DNA from: Sphingopyxis lindanitolerans
GTDB lineage: Bacteria; Pseudomonadota; Alphaproteobacteria; Sphingomonadales; Sphingomonadaceae
Assembly (NCBI RefSeq): GCF_002993885.1
Contig: NZ_CM009578.1
Location: 1,243,251 to 1,307,250, forward strand
Direction: 5' to 3'
Length of the DNA: 64,000 nucleotides
The stretch's first letter is position 1, and the number at the start of each line of letters is the position of its first letter. Under the pieces are notes generated by a model that searched no databases, was not told where the DNA came from, and saw only the letters and a list, made by a program, of their open reading frames with translations. Of this stretch, positions 63,053-64,000 are shown in pieces. A program made the translations under genes and the position numbers.

Positions 63053-63784
63053 TCAGAAATGAAAGTCGGGCAATTCGGCCAGCGCGATCCCCAGCGCCTC
63101 GGCCCAGCCGTCAGCGACGCTCTGGTAATAGGCGTCGTCGCGCTCGAACCGCCGTTCGCGCACGCTGACGAAATCGTCGCGCTCATGGACCTTGAGGTCG
63201 ATCGGCAGGTCGACCCCGGCGTTCGCCTGGATCGTCGAATCGAACGACACGCACAGCAATTTCACCGCATCCTCGAACGACATCGCCGGATCGTAGGAGC
63301 GGACGATCATCGGGCGCCCATATTTGGTTTCGCCGATCTGGAAAAAGGGATTGTCCTCGCCCGCCTCGATGAAATTCCCCTCGGGATAGATCATGAACAG
63401 GCGCGGTTCGGCGCCCTTGATCTGACCGCCGACGATCAACGAGGCGCGGAACAGCGATTCGGCGGCGGGCCCTTCATCATTGTGGCGCATCACGATACCG
63501 CGCAGCGTCTCGCCGATGGTCGTCGCGATCTGGAACATCGACGGCGCGGCGAGGATCGACGGATGCCGGTCCTCGGGCGCCTTGCTGCGCTCGTCGAGCA
63601 GGCTGACGACCGCCTGCGTCGTCGCGAGATTCCCCGCCGACATCAGCGTGATGACGCGCTCGCCCGGCACGTGCCAGCTCCGCATCTTGCGGACCTGTGA
63701 GATGTCGTCGACGCCCGCGTTGGTGCGGGTGTCCGACATGAACACCAGTCCCTTGTTGAGTCGCATACCAACGCAATAGGTCAT
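63053..63784 (-). CDS. Anbu, HslV/proteasome-like peptidase
   Basis: Ntn-hydrolase of the Anbu (bacterial proteasome-like, peptidase_T1-related) family. The 243-residue product begins MTYCVGMRLNKGLVFMSDTR, with Thr2 as the expected catalytic residue after Met removal, then TNAGVDDISQVRKM and DAVKLLCVSFDSTIQ. Anbu forms open helical rings and its substrate is unknown. The gene is downstream of a transglutaminase-like gene on the same strand, the conserved Anbu context. Usual partners (ATP-grasp and DUF403/alpha-E proteins) would lie past 64000. Confidence 0.93.
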   Translation of the reverse strand: MTYCVGMRLNKGLVFMSDTRTNAGVDDISQVRKMRSWHVPGERVITLMSAGNLATTQAVVSLLDERSKAPEDRHPSILAAPSMFQIATTIGETLRGIVMRHNDEGPAAESLFRASLIVGGQIKGAEPRLFMIYPEGNFIEAGEDNPFFQIGETKYGRPMIVRSYDPAMSFEDAVKLLCVSFDSTIQANAGVDLPIDLKVHERDDFVSVRERRFERDDAYYQSVADGWAEALGIALAELPDFHF

Positions 63785-63831
63785 CGAATCCCGCTTCCCC
63801 GCCCGGATGGCTTACCGTCGCACCGGCCCGC

Positions 63832-64000
63832 TTATTGCTGGACCTGCAATTGGACAACCAGATTTTCCTGCGCGCCGCCATAGCGCATTCCGCGAACCGG
63901 GGCAGCGCCCTGATAGTCGAGGCCGGTCGCGACGCGAATATAGCGCTGGTCGGGCGAATGGCCGTTGCTGACGTCGAAGCCGATCCAGCCGATGTGGTCG
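63832..64000 (-). CDS. Transglutaminase-like protein, C-terminal end only
   Basis: Reading the minus strand gives the last 55 or so residues: DHIGWIGFDVSNGHSPDQRY, then IRVATGLDYQGAAPVRGMRY, GGAQENLVVQLQVQQ and a TAA at 63834-63832. GWIGFD...YIRVATGLDY and APVRG are the usual end of the transglutaminase-like proteins encoded with Anbu. The rest lies beyond 64000. This confirms the Anbu operon layout; substrate and activity are unknown. Confidence 0.85.
   Translation of the reverse strand, partial: DHIGWIGFDVSNGHSPDQRYIRVATGLDYQGAAPVRGMRYGGAQENLVVQLQVQQ

Overview
This 64 kb window is high-GC chromosomal DNA from an alphaproteobacterium. The gene order (rimP-nusA-ylxR-infB, rbfA, truB-rpsO-pnp; bamD-recN; radA-cvpA; aroK-aroB with xerD), the BamD, CvpA and NifU-like sequences and several palindromic intergenic repeat families point to the Sphingomonadaceae, most likely a Sphingopyxis-like organism. 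The genus is an inference from style and gene content. No rRNA, CRISPR array, prophage or transposase gene was seen. One tRNA (tRNA-Arg, CCT) lies at 40.2 kb.

Layout. 0-2.2 kb: start of recN (cut by the window edge), bamD and a cyclophilin-type isomerase, all on the minus strand. 2.4-2.8 kb: a small secreted protein. 2.9-3.25 kb: a composite repeat with a 148-nt nested inverted repeat, then the pnp terminator. 3.3-18.6 kb: the translation/RNA cluster pnp, rpsO, truB ... rbfA, DUF1697, infB, ylxR, nusA, rimP. Between truB and rbfA it is split by about 5 kb carrying a DUF6491-like protein, a GNAT enzyme with tdk, an Rrf2 regulator divergent from a group 3 truncated globin operon, and a wax ester synthase/DGAT homologue. 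19-25 kb: a lower-GC lipoprotein, a lone ABC ATPase, a CDF metal exporter, a SleB-like cell-wall hydrolase with an apparent frameshift, a glyoxalase-fold protein and a HerA-like ATPase. 25-29.5 kb: TIGR02186 with TauE/SafE, then a two-gene NfrB-like glycosyltransferase/outer-membrane partner locus.

29.6-34.3 kb: nhaA, a DUF885 lipoprotein, then kynA-kynU for tryptophan breakdown. 34.3-40 kb: a D-aminoacylase-type amidohydrolase, a secreted methyltransferase-like protein, a YjdM/PhnA-domain protein, and an acyl-CoA dehydrogenase paired with an APH-type kinase. 40.2-43.3 kb: tRNA-Arg, DUF1178, glutaredoxin, ComF, a BioC-like methyltransferase and MutT. 43.3-43.9 kb: two Flp pilin genes ending in a strong terminator. 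43.9-54.5 kb: M48 protease, accA, xerD, a 608-residue exported protein, aroK-aroB, a Kef-type antiporter, a NifU-like scaffold and CvpA. 54.6-64 kb: radA, transaldolase/FSA, crotonase with a thiolase-like protein, an ALDH7-type dehydrogenase, acetyl-CoA synthetase, and the Anbu proteasome-like protease with the end of its transglutaminase-like partner.

Most genes are housekeeping. The points most worth following are a palindromic element inserted in frame inside truB, the compact NfrB-like glycan export locus, the Rrf2/globin/DUF1971 nitrosative-stress-type module with two matched operators, the nested 148-nt hairpin repeat, the Anbu pair, and a NifU-like scaffold that lacks its third cysteine. 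At least five families of palindromic repeats lie at gene ends throughout the window.
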